Shown: positions 21,129-32,484, counted from the first letter of the stretch. The stretch is 64,000 nt of DNA from Heligmosomoides polygyrus polygyrus (GCA_947396885.1 OX377206.1:87355960-87419959), one strand, 5' to 3'. Notes: generated by a model not told the origin, from the letters alone. Numbers and translations are program-made.

Positions 21129-21385
21129 TTATTGTGCTTTTAAGGCCAAGAATCTTTGGAGGTGCATTTTGACCCGGTCCATATTATTAAATCGTCTTCC
21201 AAGCAAGAAGTACTGCCCCGAACTAAAAATGTGGTAGTCACTTGGCGCAAGGTCTGGGCTGTAAGGTGGATGAGTTTGACGCTCCCAGTCAAGGTCTTCT
21301 ATTTTTTGCGGCGTCCGGTTCGCTACGTTCCCTCCGTTTGGTGGTGTCACGAAGGTATTAACTTCTGGAAACTCGTCAAGAACGG
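21129..21385 (-). pseudogene. Mariner transposase C-terminus, left half of element B
   Basis: The minus strand gives THPPYSPDLAPSDYHIF with the third catalytic Asp, then a GRRFNNMDRVKMHLQRFL segment and a stop at 21129. The upstream part (near 21330) is a diverged form of the DNARPH region. Confidence 0.85.
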
Positions 21386-21485
21386 TTCCAGCATTAATGC
21401 TCAAATCTACTCTTCTCATCCTGGCCGCGAGCAGGCTGAACTCCGCTGAAATCGGTTCAGACAGATTTTCAGGAGCGGAATTATC

Positions 21486-21740
21486 TATCAGCAAGATAAC
21501 GCCAGATCACACGTTACGAATCGGGAGCTTCAAAAAATCGAAGACCTTAGCTGGGAGCGCCTAACTCACCCACCTTACAGCACAGGCTGTGCGCCAAATG
21601 ACTAGCACCTTCATTGCTCGCTGCAGTACTTCTTGGTTGGAGGACGATTTATTAATGTGGGCCATGTCAAAATGCACCTCTAAGGATTCTTGGCTTCAGA
21701 AGCACAAGAATTTGACAGCTGTGGGATGGGCCAGGTAGCT
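21486..21740 (+). pseudogene. Mariner transposase C-terminus, right half of element B
   Basis: The plus strand gives QQDNARSHVTNRELQKIED (second catalytic Asp) then LTHPPYSTGCAPND, where the usual SPDLAPSD is damaged, and QYFLVGGRF. Stops interrupt it. It repeats the left half in opposite orientation. Confidence 0.85.
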
Positions 21741-21963
21741 GATAAATGGGAAGCAGTCCGGCGTTCCAGCAAATCTTACTTTGGTTGAAAACTGTTACTT
21801 GTTACTTGTTTATGAACACTTTTGTTGAAGGCGCTTGAGAGTCCACGAAATTAGTTGCCAACCTAATATTTGAAGAAGCGGCGTTTGTTTGGGTAAAGGA
21901 AAAAATTTCCATGCACAATATAAATTAAAGTTTTTTTTTCAAATTTGTTTTTTTACTTCCGGG

Positions 21964-22163
21964 CAGCTGGCCATTAATGTGTCCACTACATAGATAGGGG
22001 TGCCGCAGATCAAGCAGGTGGCATCGAATGGGCGTGTCGCTCCTAGCGAACGTGTGCGATCGGTGCCGTGAGAAGGTGGCGCGTGTTCTGTTGGTGGTCT
22101 GATTTTCTGTGATTGGGTCTCTCGTTCCCGCCCTTGATGCAGGCCCTATTAACGACTAGTACC
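21964..22163. mobile_element. MITE with ACTAGTCGTTA-type ends, copy 3
   Basis: The right end CCTATTAACGACTAGTACC is clear. The left end (GGCCATTAATGTGTCCACTA) is diverged. Confidence 0.55.
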
Positions 22164-22446
22164 ACACTCATTTTCAAATATCTGGATGGTATGATTTAAA
22201 ACGAATTTTTGAATCGTTATCGGACAAGGAAAATGGTCTGAAAGTCTTAGCGCTGTGTAATAGTCGTGGTCTCGAAATTTTTTCAAATATTCGAATAGTT
22301 TCGAATGCCTGAAAATTTCAAATATTCGAGTTTGAATACACTCGAAAAAAGCGATTTTTTGAATATTCTAATTCGAATACATGTGAAAAAACGATTTTTT
22401 GAATATTCGGATTCGATTAGATTAGAAAACCACGATTTTTTGAATA

Positions 22447-22773
22447 TCTGAATTTGAATAAGGATAAGGATAAGGATAAAGGACGGCGTTACTCAATCCC
22501 TTCTGGGATGCGCCAGCGCATTCTACTTCTACGGGATGTCGTGGAGGCGACATGAATGCGTATTTGGCCATACAATGACTTGCGGTGGCCAGCCGATGAA
22601 CAAGTCAGCGCTCTATCCTTCCCAGACGAGTCTGGTACCAATTCACCGACCCCAGGGGGATGGAAGGCTTGGTTGGCCTGGGCGGGAAATCCGAACCAGT
22701 AACCTGGTATCGGGTGCACGCGACAGTCGCGCCTCCTCCGACTGCGCCACACGCGCCCTTCTGAATTTGAATA
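22447..22773. repeat. 14-bp target-site duplication around a SINE
   Basis: TCTGAATTTGAATA occurs at 22447-22460 and again at 22760-22773, directly flanking the SINE. Chance repetition is possible inside this minisatellite, but the position is exact. Confidence 0.8.
22461..22759 (-). mobile_element. SINE-A copy, full length, tail of three TTATCC units
   Basis: AGGATAAGGATAAGGATAAA at the left is the clearest example of the TTATCC-type 3' tail. The head ends GCGCCACACGCGCCC. Few mutations and a perfect target duplication suggest a relatively recent insertion. Confidence 0.93.
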
Positions 22774-22870
22774 CATTCGAAAACGCTATTTTTTTACAAA
22801 TATTTGAATTGGAATGTTCAAATTTGAATGAAAATCATTCGAATACCTATTCGAATATGTCATTCGAGCA

Positions 22871-24126
22871 CAACTATACTGTGAATGAAGCCGGCGGCGT
22901 AGGATCGCTTTTTGGCCGTGTACAGCAATGTTTTTATGTTCATTTTCTTCAAAAATCGTCTGAGAGAGAAAAACGGTACCAAGTGGTCCAAGTCCACGTG
23001 TCTGCGTAAGGGAAGAAGCCGCTTGATCGGTGAGGGATGTGTGCTTAGTGTCGATGATGACGTTGCACGGATTGTCTGTCTATAGAAGTGAAGGACTGTT
23101 CCTTTCTATTTCTTCTACCTCTGCTTGCAGAAGACGCGTTTTTCACTGGTTCAAAAACCTTTTTCCTTTCTGCCTACCATTGTTGGCAAACGCATCGTAA
23201 TCTTTTCGAAACATCCTCAGCGACTTTGATCGTTCTTTCAGGTTCAGAAAAATATACTCACGTGGGCTTTTTCTATTCTGGTTGCTTCACGAGATCTGTT
23301 CGTCAGTCCTCAAAGTGCATCTGAAATCTGATGCAATATCTCAGTGCCTTAATGATGATGGCTCTTTGTGCTTTCTCGTGTCGTTCTGTTCTTTCACGCG
23401 CTCAGCCGGCTCAAGCAAAGGCATTAGGAAAATGGAAGGCATTGGAAACTGAGTGCATCGGCATTTTACCGCCCAAGCCACCGAGCGCTATTCGAACGAA
23501 GCTCTTTCGTGCTTGGTGGAAATAGAGTCAATCTTCTATGCGCTTCACGACCGATATAACTAAACCTGAATTTTTCTGTTTTTTTTTTTGTTGTTGTTAA
23601 AAACGAGTCTTTTAAAGCTCATACAAATAATTTCGTGACTTAGGCCAGTTACACCAGAAGAAAGCTAGTTCTGAAGTGCATCTCTGCAGGCTTTCCTTTC
23701 CACCTTTAGCCGTCTCAAAATTACAATGTATTTCCGTGATTCTCTTGAGGCTAGAGCCTAGACCGAAGTTCATACATTTGTCTGCTATTGCAACACGTTC
23801 TACTCTAATGCGTTTCATCAAAGCAGAGATCATCTGACTCGTAAAATTACTCTTTGAGTTGGTCAGATGACATCAATTAGAATAACTTAGGCAGCACGCT
23901 CTAGTGATTCCTTTTCATTGTGATACTCATTTCCAATCCAATTACTAGCTTCCACAACTAATTAGTCTTTGATTCCTACGGAATTTTGATTATGACGGCT
24001 ATAAATACGTAGCGTGCTTTTAAACAGAGTCTCCTTTTCTTCCCAGTAGGAGCTGATATAGCTGAAGGAAGCCGTCATGTAGTTCTATCATAGGACCCGA
24101 ATGTGTACTGCACTGAAGGTTTCTGG
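22871..24126. other. Unassigned stretch
   Basis: No repeat family recognised over about 1.25 kb. Open frames up to 78 codons have no recognisable domain. Confidence 0.4.
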
Positions 24127-24331
24127 GATCCATCCTAGTGGGGGGGGGCAGTCCATTCCGACTCTTGGACTACAGCAGCAAAACTGAAAGCAGAGTAGTT
24201 TACAAAGACAATACTGTGAACTTACCGACGTAAGTACCTTTCTTTGCAGTTTCCTAGCCTAGAGATGCCTCATTATTTAGATTTGTTTCGCTTTTCTAGC
24301 GACACCCCTCTCCGACTAGGATAGATCCGGA
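24127..24331. mobile_element. MITE with GGATCTATCCTAGTC-type ends, copy 1
   Basis: GGATCCATCCTAGTGGGGGG on the left mirrors CTCTCCGACTAGGATAGATCC on the right. Non-coding. Related elements are at 47619-48132 and 60287-60482. Confidence 0.8.
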
Positions 24332-24577
24332 TTTTAACCTATTATTTGTTATACAATAAATGAAGAAAAATTGCGAATAAGGAGCTATTTAAAACAAGTG
24401 GGGTAAACTCAAAAAACGGTGCTATTCGGGAACTGTCCCTGGGCGTGTACAAGTGTCAGGTGCCAAAGATGAATCAACCAATCCCGGGCCTTGGTGGGCT
24501 GCGCAAGAGACAGTTCCTCCCATGCCGCTTGTATGCGGTTAGGAAAAATTCCACAATAGTACCTAAGGCACTGAATA
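24332..24577. other. Unassigned stretch
   Basis: No feature recognised. Confidence 0.35.
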
Positions 24578-25270
24578 GGGCGCGTGCCAGCGTAGTCGGA
24601 GGAAGCGCCGGCTGTCGCGTGTACACGAAATCGACTGAAGGTTCAGATGCGGTCCAGGCCAACATGAAATTCGTGGTGCATTTCGTGAAGAAGGAGGCTA
24701 CCGGCTGTCGTGTGCACCGAATTTCACGTTCTCCTTCAGAATTTCCCGCTCAGGCCAACCAAGCTTTCAATCCTTCAAGGGTCGGTGAATTGATATCGGC
24801 CTTGTCTGGGAAGGTTAAAACGCTGACTTGGGCATCGGCTGGGCCCCCACGTCATTAAATAAAGGATAAAGGACGGCGTTACTCAATCCCTTATGGGATG
24901 CGCCAGCGCATTCTACTTCTACGGGATGTCGTGGAGGCGACATGAATGCGTATTTCGCCATACAATGACTTGCGGTGGCGAGCCGATGAACAAATCAGCG
25001 CTTTATCCTTCCCAGACAAGTATGGTACTAATTGATCGACCCCGGAGAGATAGAAGCTTGGTTGACCTGTGCGGGAACCAGGAACCTGGTATCGGGTGCA
25101 CGCGACAGTCTGCGCCTCTTCCGACTGCGGTACACGCGCCCGAGACTGCACCATGCGCCCGTCTAAAACCTTACACTCCCCCCCCCCCATGTCATTACAT
25201 GGTGCAAATTCATGCGCATTCGTATTGCCTACACGACATCCCGTGGATGTGGAATACGTGCCATATCCTG
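24578..25270 (+). mobile_element. SINE-A copy interrupted by another SINE-A
   Basis: The head GGGCGCGTGCCAGCGTAGTC to CACGTCATTA runs to about 24857. The 3' part resumes at 25191 with GTCATTACATGGTGC and ends near ACGTGCCATATCC. GTCATTA is present at both junctions (24851-24857 and 25191-25197). The head region also carries an internal partial duplication, with two GGCTGTCG blocks. Confidence 0.8.
24858..25141 (-). mobile_element. SINE-A copy nested in SINE-A
   Basis: AATAAAGGATAAAGGACGGC to GCGGTACACGCGCCC. Another 49 bp (25142-25190, ending in a C run) lies before the host SINE resumes. It includes a GACTGCACCATGCGCCC scrap that looks like a second SINE head. Confidence 0.88.
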
Positions 25271-25488
25271 AACTGCAGTTTACTAACAGTGAGCCTAACT
25301 TTTTCGTCAATTATCAAGAATCTGATGTAGGCTTTGTTATTGCTGACACAAAGAGAAACTGCTGGCAAGAATTTTCGAAAACTGCCTTCAATCCTTCATT
25401 GTTATTTTTAATTTTTATAAAAAAATTTTGTTGGGTTCTACTGTAACTAAGAGGTTGTTTTTTAGGTCACACATAATATAGTGTTGCT

Positions 25489-25760
25489 GGCGTGGTAGCC
25501 CAGTCGGAGGAGGGACCGGCTCGTACGTGCACCTTATTCCAGGCTTCTCGTTCGGATTTCTCTCCCAACCAAGGGTGACGTCCCTCCGGTATCGGTTAAT
25601 TGGTACCAGACGTGTCTGGGAGGGTAATTACTTACCTGTCCATCCACTGGATACCGCAACTCGTTTTATAGGCCAGATTAGTTTTCCACGATATCCAGTG
25701 GAAGTAGAATGCGTGGCGCATCTTAAAAGGGATTGATTAACGTCGTCCTTTGTCCTTTTA
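25489..25760 (+). mobile_element. SINE-A copy, near full length
   Basis: GGCGTGGTAGCCCAGTCGG to GTCGTCCTTTGTCC. Confidence 0.85.
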
Positions 25761-26645
25761 TTTTTAATGATCATTTATAAACACTATCTGACCCCATATG
25801 TAAAAAGTGCACGCCGTCTCCAGTTAGCTTTAATTACGGTTTATTATGAGTATATGTATTTGAAGGGTGTTAGAAGCATGACGACGCTTTTTGAATGTCC
25901 ATGAAACCTTGGAATTTCTTGGGAAATTCAGGCCTTCGTGAGAAGAAGCTCATTACATCTAAATCTAGCTGCTTTCGCTTGAAGGCAACTGTTTTCCTCC
26001 GAGCTGCTCAGCTTCATTGCGGTGATCGATTCGGGCATTCTCCTTCTTCCTCTTCTTACTCTTATTTACTCCTCACATTGCAAGTAGTTACATGAGTAAA
26101 CGGGAAGGATGACACGTTTTATTGCGATCTGTCGATAATCTTCTGAATGTCAGGCATTGGGATTGGCTATGGTTTCAGTATTTGGCGGATTATGTCCAGT
26201 GTGATTTCAGTGCATATGAGTTTGAGTTTTTGTCGAGTTCTTCTGTCGGTTTTCACTCTGCTACATTTCTCGGTTGTTTAGTAAAGTCTGCATACTTAGA
26301 GAAGGCGCTTTGTCGTCTTCCTGTTGTTGTCTGTTCGGAGAACTTGTTGTCATCCGAGCTTTCTGCTTCAACGATGAAGCTTCCAGACGACAAAGTAACT
26401 CATCTCGAGAACTGGCCCCTTGTCCCATGCGATGAGTTTAGCACCACCGACCACAAATCCACAACGAGATAGATCTCAAGGAACTACGCTGAAAGTACAA
26501 GCTGTCACGTGGCTTACATTCATCCACCTGAAGATGCCATTTTACCCTGACGAGACAGAAGCTGCCATCGCAGCCCTGTCGTCGGGACTCACACAGGGTG
26601 CTCCTAGTCACCTCATCAGAGTAGCTAGAACGCTGTGTTGCTTAA
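25761..26645. other. Unassigned stretch
   Basis: A 116-codon open frame at 26122-26472 has no recognisable domain. No repeat recognised. Confidence 0.4.
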
Positions 26646-26700
26646 TAAAGGATAAAGGATGGCGTTATTCAATCCCTGTTTTGGATACGCGACGCACTCT
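26646..26700 (-). mobile_element. SINE-A 3' end scrap
   Basis: AAAGGATAAAGGATGGCG to CGCGACGCACTCT, about 55 bp. It stops where ATTAGGTTGTCGG (mariner-end-like) begins. Confidence 0.75.
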
Positions 26701-26730
26701 ATTAGGTTGTCGGATTATAAATGTTGTTTT

Positions 26731-27018
26731 AGGACGCGTATAGCGCAGTCGGAGGAGGCTCCGGCTGTCGCGTGCATCCGATACCATGTTCCTGGTTTGG
26801 ATTTCCCGCCCAGGCCAACCAAGCCTTCCATCCCTCCGGGGTCAGTGAATTGGTAAAAGACTTTTCTGGGAAGGATAGAGCGCTGACTTGTTCATCGGCT
26901 GGCCACCACAAGTCATATTATAGCCAAATACGTATTCAAGTCGCCTCCTCGAAATCCCGTAGAAGTAGAATGCGTGGCGCATCCCCGAAGGGATGAGTAA
27001 CGCCATTGTTTATCCTTT
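26731..27018 (+). mobile_element. SINE-A copy, full length
   Basis: AGGACGCGTATAGCGCAGTC to ACGCCATTGTTTATCC. The A box is perfect. Confidence 0.92.
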
Positions 27019-27099
27019 TTATCTTTTAAATGTCGTTTTTGCTCAGAAAGAAATTTCGCTACAAGAAAAGAACGACTATACCTTAATACAAGGGGTAAT

Positions 27100-27420
27100 C
27101 TCCATCATTATCAATGTCGCCAACGTCCTTGCAAAGAGTGGATGCCTTTCTTGAAGAATTCCGGTGGCTGCGACTTGAAGAAGTTGGACACTCAAATTTC
27201 ATCTTCGTCATGGTTTTTGAATTTTTCTCCGTCAAGGCGTGCTGCATCGACCGGAAAGGATGGCATCTGATGGCGCAAGGTCTGGGCTATAAGGCGGGTA
27301 AGGCAGAAGACCAAGCACAGAGCATCACTTTTTTCCGTGAATGTCAAGGTTCGTCGCTGTCTTCGGAACCTCACCGGTGCTCAACCATTGCGGCTGTTGC
27401 CTCTAATATACAAACAAAGT
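27100..27420 (-). pseudogene. Mariner transposase C-terminal fragment E
   Basis: The minus strand reads PYPPYSPDLAPSDAIL near 27260-27310 (third catalytic Asp region). After a frameshift it gives SQPPEFFKKGIHSLQGRW, the normal end of a mariner transposase. No terminal repeats found. The right side abuts a SINE. Confidence 0.8.
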
Positions 27421-27431
27421 AAAACAGGGGT

Positions 27432-27724
27432 AAAAGGATAGAAGTCGATCTTAGGCAATGCCTTAGGGTACACCACGCATTCTTCTTCTATGGGATGCCG
27501 TGAAGCCAATTTGAATCCGTATCTGACCTACGCAATGGCTTGCTGTGTCCAGCCGATGAATGAAAAAGACATTGCTATATCCTTCCCAGACAAGTCTGGT
27601 ATCATTTCACCTAGCCCGGAGGGATAGAAGGCTTGTTTGGCCTGGGCAGGAAATCCGAACCAGGAACCTGATATCGGATGTACGCGACAGTCGGCACCTC
27701 CTCCGACTGCGCTACACGCGCCCC
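27432..27724 (-). mobile_element. SINE-A copy, full length, diverged
   Basis: AAAAGGATAGAAGTCGATC to CTGCGCTACACGCGCCCC. Confidence 0.87.
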
Positions 27725-28141
27725 GTGCTGTGTAATAACGGTCAAAATATCACACCATCGTTTTAGGTTGGCGCAAAAATAAAGGCCGTTTTCGTGCTTA
27801 CTATGTTTCAGCATTGGTGACCGAACAAAATCCTAAACGAGTGCGGTCATATTACATATAAATCATTAGAAAGCGCATTTCTCGCGTTATCGTGCGAAAC
27901 TACTACCGTTTCTTCATTGCTCATCATTTCTTCGATGATTTTGGATCGCTCGCGAAAATACTGTCAAAACGGGAAATTCGCGTTGTTTTGATCTACGTTA
28001 TGAAACTTTCTGCTTCAGTACGCGCAATAATCGAATATATAAAATACTTGCATCGCCATTACTTTAGTTTGGCACCAGGCATACCAAAATTTCCATCTGT
28101 TTTGGGTTCATTTAATATCCCTAGGTCTGCTTGTGATAAGG
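27725..28141. other. Unassigned stretch with an orphan mariner-like end
   Basis: TTAGGTTGGCGCAAAAATAA at 27763 resembles a mariner terminal repeat, but no partner end or transposase follows on the right. Confidence 0.4.
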
Positions 28142-28423
28142 AATAAAAGGGGAAAGGACGACGTTGCTCAAACCCTCTAGGGGTGTGCCAAGCATTCTAC
28201 TCCAACGAGATATCATGGAGGCGATCTGAATGCGCATTTGGCCATACAATGAATTGCAGTGGCACAAGTCAGCGCTTTATCCTTCCCAGGCAAGTCTGGT
28301 ACCAATTCACTGACCCCGGAGGGGTGGAAGGCTTGGTTGGTCTGGGCGGGAAATCCGAACCAGGAACATGGTATCGGGTGCAGGCAACAGCAGGCACCTC
28401 CTCCGTCTACACTGCACGCGCCC
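28142..28423 (-). mobile_element. SINE-A copy, near full length
   Basis: AATAAAAGGGGAAAGGACG to CACTGCACGCGCCC, with a short deletion after the GGCCATACAATGAATTGCAG block. Confidence 0.87.
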
Positions 28424-29204
28424 ATTACCGTTTCCTAAATGAACCTGCTGTTGTCAAAGGACCTGAGCCCGTTAGTAGCGATGGAATCCAGAGGAGTAAA
28501 CGGCACGATAACCAGATCCATATCCTTCCGAGCTGTTGGTTTACATTGCTGGGCAATAAGGCCTCTCTCAGGCAGTAGAAAAGGGGTCATTCCCAGACTC
28601 CTCCTACTCCTGCCGCCCTTCAGCTTTCTATGTTCCAATGGTTAACGACGCACATGTGCTTCTGCTTAGTTGTCATGTGTCACGAACTGTTCTTGAACGA
28701 GTTCTCGGAATGGTTTTCCCTTAATAGAAGTGACTTCAGAGGATCACACGAACGCCCGCCTCATCCCTTGCACGATCTGCTTCTGAAGATGAGCAGACGA
28801 CTTCATTACTGTGCATATAGCCTTCCAATTCTACGCTTTTCAGCTCGTCTATTTCGTCGACTGTTTTCCTTGACGACGAGCGAATACTTTGGCTTCAGTC
28901 ATTGTCACTCGCCCAAATTAAATTCATTGTCTTGTTGTCCCTTCCTCGAGCAGCTCGTCGATCGTTGCCGAATTTTCAAAGGGTTGAATTGACTGCTGTG
29001 TGCTTACCACACCACCATACATCCGCTACCTAACGTCTGCTATGACCACTACTGAGGTAATCGTATTCTTCCTGTCGCTATTTTCTCTAATTGAGTGCTT
29101 CTAGTCTCATTTTTTGAGCAACTTTTCGAATTTCTCCACGAGTATACTACGCTAATCGTGCACAATCTGCAAAAAATATCAAAAATTAAAATTAAACAAC
29201 AGAA
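28424..29204. other. Unassigned stretch
   Basis: Both strands stay open for 60 to 120 codons near 28435-28990, without a recognisable domain. Confidence 0.35.
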
Positions 29205-29300
29205 AGAAAAAATTTAGGACAGAAGAAAGGTAAAAAAAAGAAAAAAAAGAAAAAATAGGAAAAAGAGAAGAAAGAGAAAGAAAAGAAAAAGCTTAAGAAA
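29205..29300. repeat. Polypurine (A/G) tract
   Basis: About 90 bases almost entirely of A and G, such as GAAAGAGAAAGAAAAGAAAA. Confidence 0.85.
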
Positions 29301-29706
29301 ATAGCTATACCACTTACAGCTCAAATTTGTCAGTTTTTAAAAGATACGAGAAAATTGGACTTCCCAATTCTCAATTGGCTTTTTTTACATCTCATCTCTC
29401 GTGCTTCTCATTTTCCTATCTCTCCTCACACACAAACAGATTTCAAAGATATATTAAAATATGCTCCTCCTCTTCACTGAAGAGCCACGGGAGGAACATT
29501 ACACAAAGGTTTGTCTAAAGATAGTAGCGAAACGAACCTTTTAACATTTTTTACATTGTGTAATATTTATTTTATAATTTAAAAAATTAACACTTTACAC
29601 ATTTCTTTGCTTTATCGAACTGCTATATTTTTCTATGTTTTGTATCATATAGCAAACGTAACACTTTTTAAACTAAACGGAACATTTTTTAAAACAAAAC
29701 GAGCGT
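29301..29706. other. Unassigned AT-rich stretch
   Basis: No feature recognised. Confidence 0.4.
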
Positions 29707-29849
29707 CTTAGCCCTAGTTTATACTTGCGCGTCATGCGGTGCGGCACCACGATCGCCACAGATATCGATTTTTCGCGCCACCCGATCGATATTTACTTTG
29801 TCTATGGTGCCGCATCGCGAAGCGGCACCCCTATAAACTGGGGCTTAGG
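29707..29849. mobile_element. Palindromic MITE, GCCCTAGTTTATAC ends, copy 2
   Basis: TTAGCCCTAGTTTATAC on the left mirrors TATAAACTGGGGCTTA on the right. The interior again has paired ATCGAT and GC-rich blocks (TGCGGTGCGGCACCA / TGGTGCCGCATCGC). More diverged than the copy at 8011-8149. Confidence 0.8.
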
Positions 29850-30101
29850 GCAGATACTCTCTAAAAATGTCAAAATAAGATGTTGTCCTAGGAAAATTGT
29901 CTTCTACTTTCTTAGGAAGTTTATAATGCATGCGACCAAAAGCATGAAAGCGAATGACGCAGGTCAAGTTTTTGTCTTTCTGAAAACTAGATGTTCTACT
30001 GCTCTACATGATTTGTTTGTGAGTTTCTTGATTTCTGTGTTTTTTCTCTCACGTGTGTCTTAAACCGCGTAATAATATTAGTAATAATTATTATTATATT
30101 A
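29850..30101. other. Unassigned stretch
   Basis: No feature recognised. Confidence 0.35.
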
Positions 30102-30257
30102 AATCAGCGCTCTTTCCTTCCCATACAAGTCTGGTACTAATTCACTGACCCCGGAAGGGTGTAGGCCTTGGTCGGTCTGGGCGGGAAATCCGAACCAAGG
30201 ACCTGACACCGAATGCACGCGACAGTCGGGACCTCCTCCGACTGCGCTACACGCGCC
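30102..30257 (-). mobile_element. SINE-A 5' half
   Basis: AATCAGCGCTCTTTCCTTCC to CTGCGCTACACGCGCC. The 3' half is absent. Confidence 0.87.
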
Positions 30258-31023
30258 AGCGAACCGTGATAAAAGTAATAAAATGCACTTTAACTATCTT
30301 TGATAGCTATATTTCCATGCAAAATGATTGGCATTTTCGACCACATATTTAATTTATCAAGCCTTAGTTGTGTTCCTTTTCTTGTTCTGAAACGTGAATG
30401 CAAGTCTACATCCACAAATTCACGCGATGCTTTTTTCAAGTTTTTTAGTGTGCTAACTACAAGATTTGTTCCCATGAAGAACATTTCTTACAAAATCATT
30501 TCGCCTTCATAATAATTTTGTGCCATTGGAGAAAGAAACAAACGCTCCCAGTGTTCTCGATCAGAGTATTATTATGAGACGATACATGGGACCTTGCTCT
30601 CGTGAAGGGAAAAAACGTCGGGGTTTCCTCCCAGATCATTAATTTGGGACTACTTGCGCACATGTTTATAACGTGATTTTTTTTAAATATTTGATCGTCC
30701 GCAAAAGCCGATGTGCTAATTATTGGAGAGGCGAGAGAATTCTTCACTCGGAGCTAAGTTTTACAATCAAGCCTGAGTGGGCATCGTAAGAAGTCGGCAA
30801 TTAGAAGACCTCTCGACTTCGTCGAGAAAGCAGCATGCAGACGTGCGGACGACGACTTCATTTGTGGCAGGAAGTTCGAGCCGGAAGTCGCACATGCGTC
30901 TAGCTTGGCTGTCTTGAGGTGCTCATATTTCGGAACTGTGGAAAATGACGTAAATAATTGGAAGCTGCTGCCAATTACAATGTCTGCTGCCAATTAGTTT
31001 AACGGCCATTTCCGGATATGCAT
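30258..31023. other. Unassigned stretch
   Basis: Minus-strand open frames of 79 to 83 codons have no recognisable domain. No repeat recognised. Confidence 0.4.
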
Positions 31024-31171
31024 GTGTCGCAGCCGGGGATGACGCGAGTTCTGGTGCGCACCCTGAATCGATTATAGGTTCGGGTAACAAACAGGCCAAT
31101 CAAATCTACCTCCCCTTTCGTGTTGCCGAAACGGTCCCAAACTTGTTTGATAAGGCACTTGACCGTTATTA
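31024..31171 (+). mobile_element. Strongly diverged SINE-A 5' half
   Basis: GTGTCGCAGCCGGGGATG aligns to the head, and AGGTTCGGGTAACAAACAGG to the B-box region. Confidence 0.5.
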
Positions 31172-31340
31172 GATATACATTCGTCTTGTCTCTATGACCG
31201 GCTCACCTAAATTTTGACGGCTTGGGACTTATGACAGCGGCTCGGATTTTCGAGCGTTGATGATACTTAGAACCCCAGAGGTCTTCTCTTGCTTGCGTGA
31301 ATAGCGTAACTTCGAGCCTGTCTGGTCATGTTACCATAAT

Positions 31341-31598
31341 AAAGGAAGTAAATCCTTTTGGATGCGCCACGCATCCTACTTTTACGAGATGTCGTGGAAG
31401 CAAATTAAATGAGCCCCATGTTCTTGCGATGATGGGTGGAAAACCCAGAGTTTTCTCCGCCCACACTGGTCTGGTACCAATTAACGGATCTCGGAGACAC
31501 GGAAGGCTTGATTGGCCTGGGCGGGAAATCCTTGCCAGGATCCTGGAAAGGGGTGCGCACCGTAACCGGCGCTTTTTCCGACTGCATTACCACACGCC
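31341..31598 (-). mobile_element. SINE-A copy, diverged
   Basis: AAATCCTTTTGGATGCGCCA to CTGCATTACCACACGCC, with an internal rearrangement near the body. Confidence 0.8.
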
Positions 31599-31696
31599 TG
31601 TCTGGGCAAGTTCAGCTGTATCACCTGTCGTCCTGTTGATCATCGAGTTGCTTGATCGGGCACCAGCAGCGTCTCCCTTCGTCCCTTCGTCTTCAA

Positions 31697-31888
31697 AATG
31701 AAGTCCGAACAACGCGTTGGAGGGCGTCCTGGTGCTACTCTCTTGACATCCCGCGGAAGAGATGCTCCAATGGATACCCCTTGCTCGAGGGACCCGAAGA
31801 GCGGTTTATCGTTCGTCCAGAGCTTTCACGGGGAAGTCCGAACAACGCGTTGGAGTACGTCCTGGTATTCTCTTGACATCCCAAGGAA
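31697..31888. repeat. Direct repeat pair with unknown origin
   Basis: GAAGTCCGAACAACGCGTTG followed by GCGTCCTGGT...CTCTTGACATCCC occurs at about 31699 and again 133 bp downstream at about 31832. The two copies of about 55 bp are nearly identical. No domain recognised in any frame. Confidence 0.75.
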
Positions 31889-32484
31889 GCCAGTCCGTAA
31901 CGGCTCTCGTCTAGCAGGTGTCTGCGAATTGCATTACGTGGCCGGCCCATCTAATTTTCAACGACGTGGCACATGCGAAGTGTTTCTGGTGACTGCGGCG
32001 AAACACCACCTGTAAACCACTTTTAGAAGCTTTCCATTAGAACATGGGGCAGCGCAGTGACGGCAACGAAACTTGGCCGATCAAAGGCGAGTTCGACTCG
32101 GTGTTAAGCCATGCATGACGATTACCGCCTACGACCCTATAATTGGAAACTATGCATCCCGTCACTAGAGCCATATCTAGACGGCTAATGAATTTGAAGA
32201 GCCCTCAGAGATAGCCTCACTTCTACTTCCAACAAGCTCCTATCTACGTCATCTTATTGTTTCCCCGTTCCTCTATTCACATGGAAATGACTCATTCAAT
32301 ATGTGTGCTAGTGTTTACTTCTATGTGGCCAATTTTGAAGCTAAAAATTCTGCCTTGTTTTTAAAGGCTGATAGTCACAAAGAATTCAGTTTTTTCTGAT
32401 AATCCTGCGAAAATGCTGTGTAATCTGTGTGTATGTCCCTATCCTCTGTCATCTACACTGGGTCTTACTCCCGAGTCCTTCATA
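31889..32484. other. Unassigned stretch, weak tRNA-like segment at 32040-32105
   Basis: GGGCAGCGCAGTGACGG and GAGTTCGACTCGG have A-box and B-box character but no cloverleaf. Nothing else seen. Confidence 0.3.

Larger units (their letters stand above)
20973..21866. mobile_element. Mariner element B, an inverted dimer of two 3' halves
   Basis: The terminal inverted repeats start TTAGGTTGGCAACTAATTTC and are identical over 33 bp; TA flanks both ends. The two sides continue to match far inside the ends. Both halves encode a transposase C-terminus, one on each strand, and converge near 21350-21490. The first Asp block and the N-terminus are absent. The 894-bp element is therefore two 3' ends joined head to head. 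Confidence 0.88.
22265..22870. repeat. AT-rich GAATATTCGAATTCGAAT minisatellite, locus 2
   Basis: Degenerate tandem units of about 40 bp built from a GAATATTCGAATTCGAATAC part and a GAAAAAACGATTTTTT part. The array is interrupted by the SINE at 22461-22759. Confidence 0.8.

Noticed and set aside
22536..23009. 157-codon plus-strand open frame
   Set aside because: Its first 90 codons are SINE-A sequence read on the strand opposite to the SINE, which happens to be open; many copies show the same frame.
26701..26730. Mariner end at ATTAGGTTGTCGG
   Set aside because: Only about 10 bases match a mariner end and there is no partner.
32040..32105. Possible tRNA gene
   Set aside because: A-box-like and B-box-like words only; no acceptor or anticodon stem pairs.
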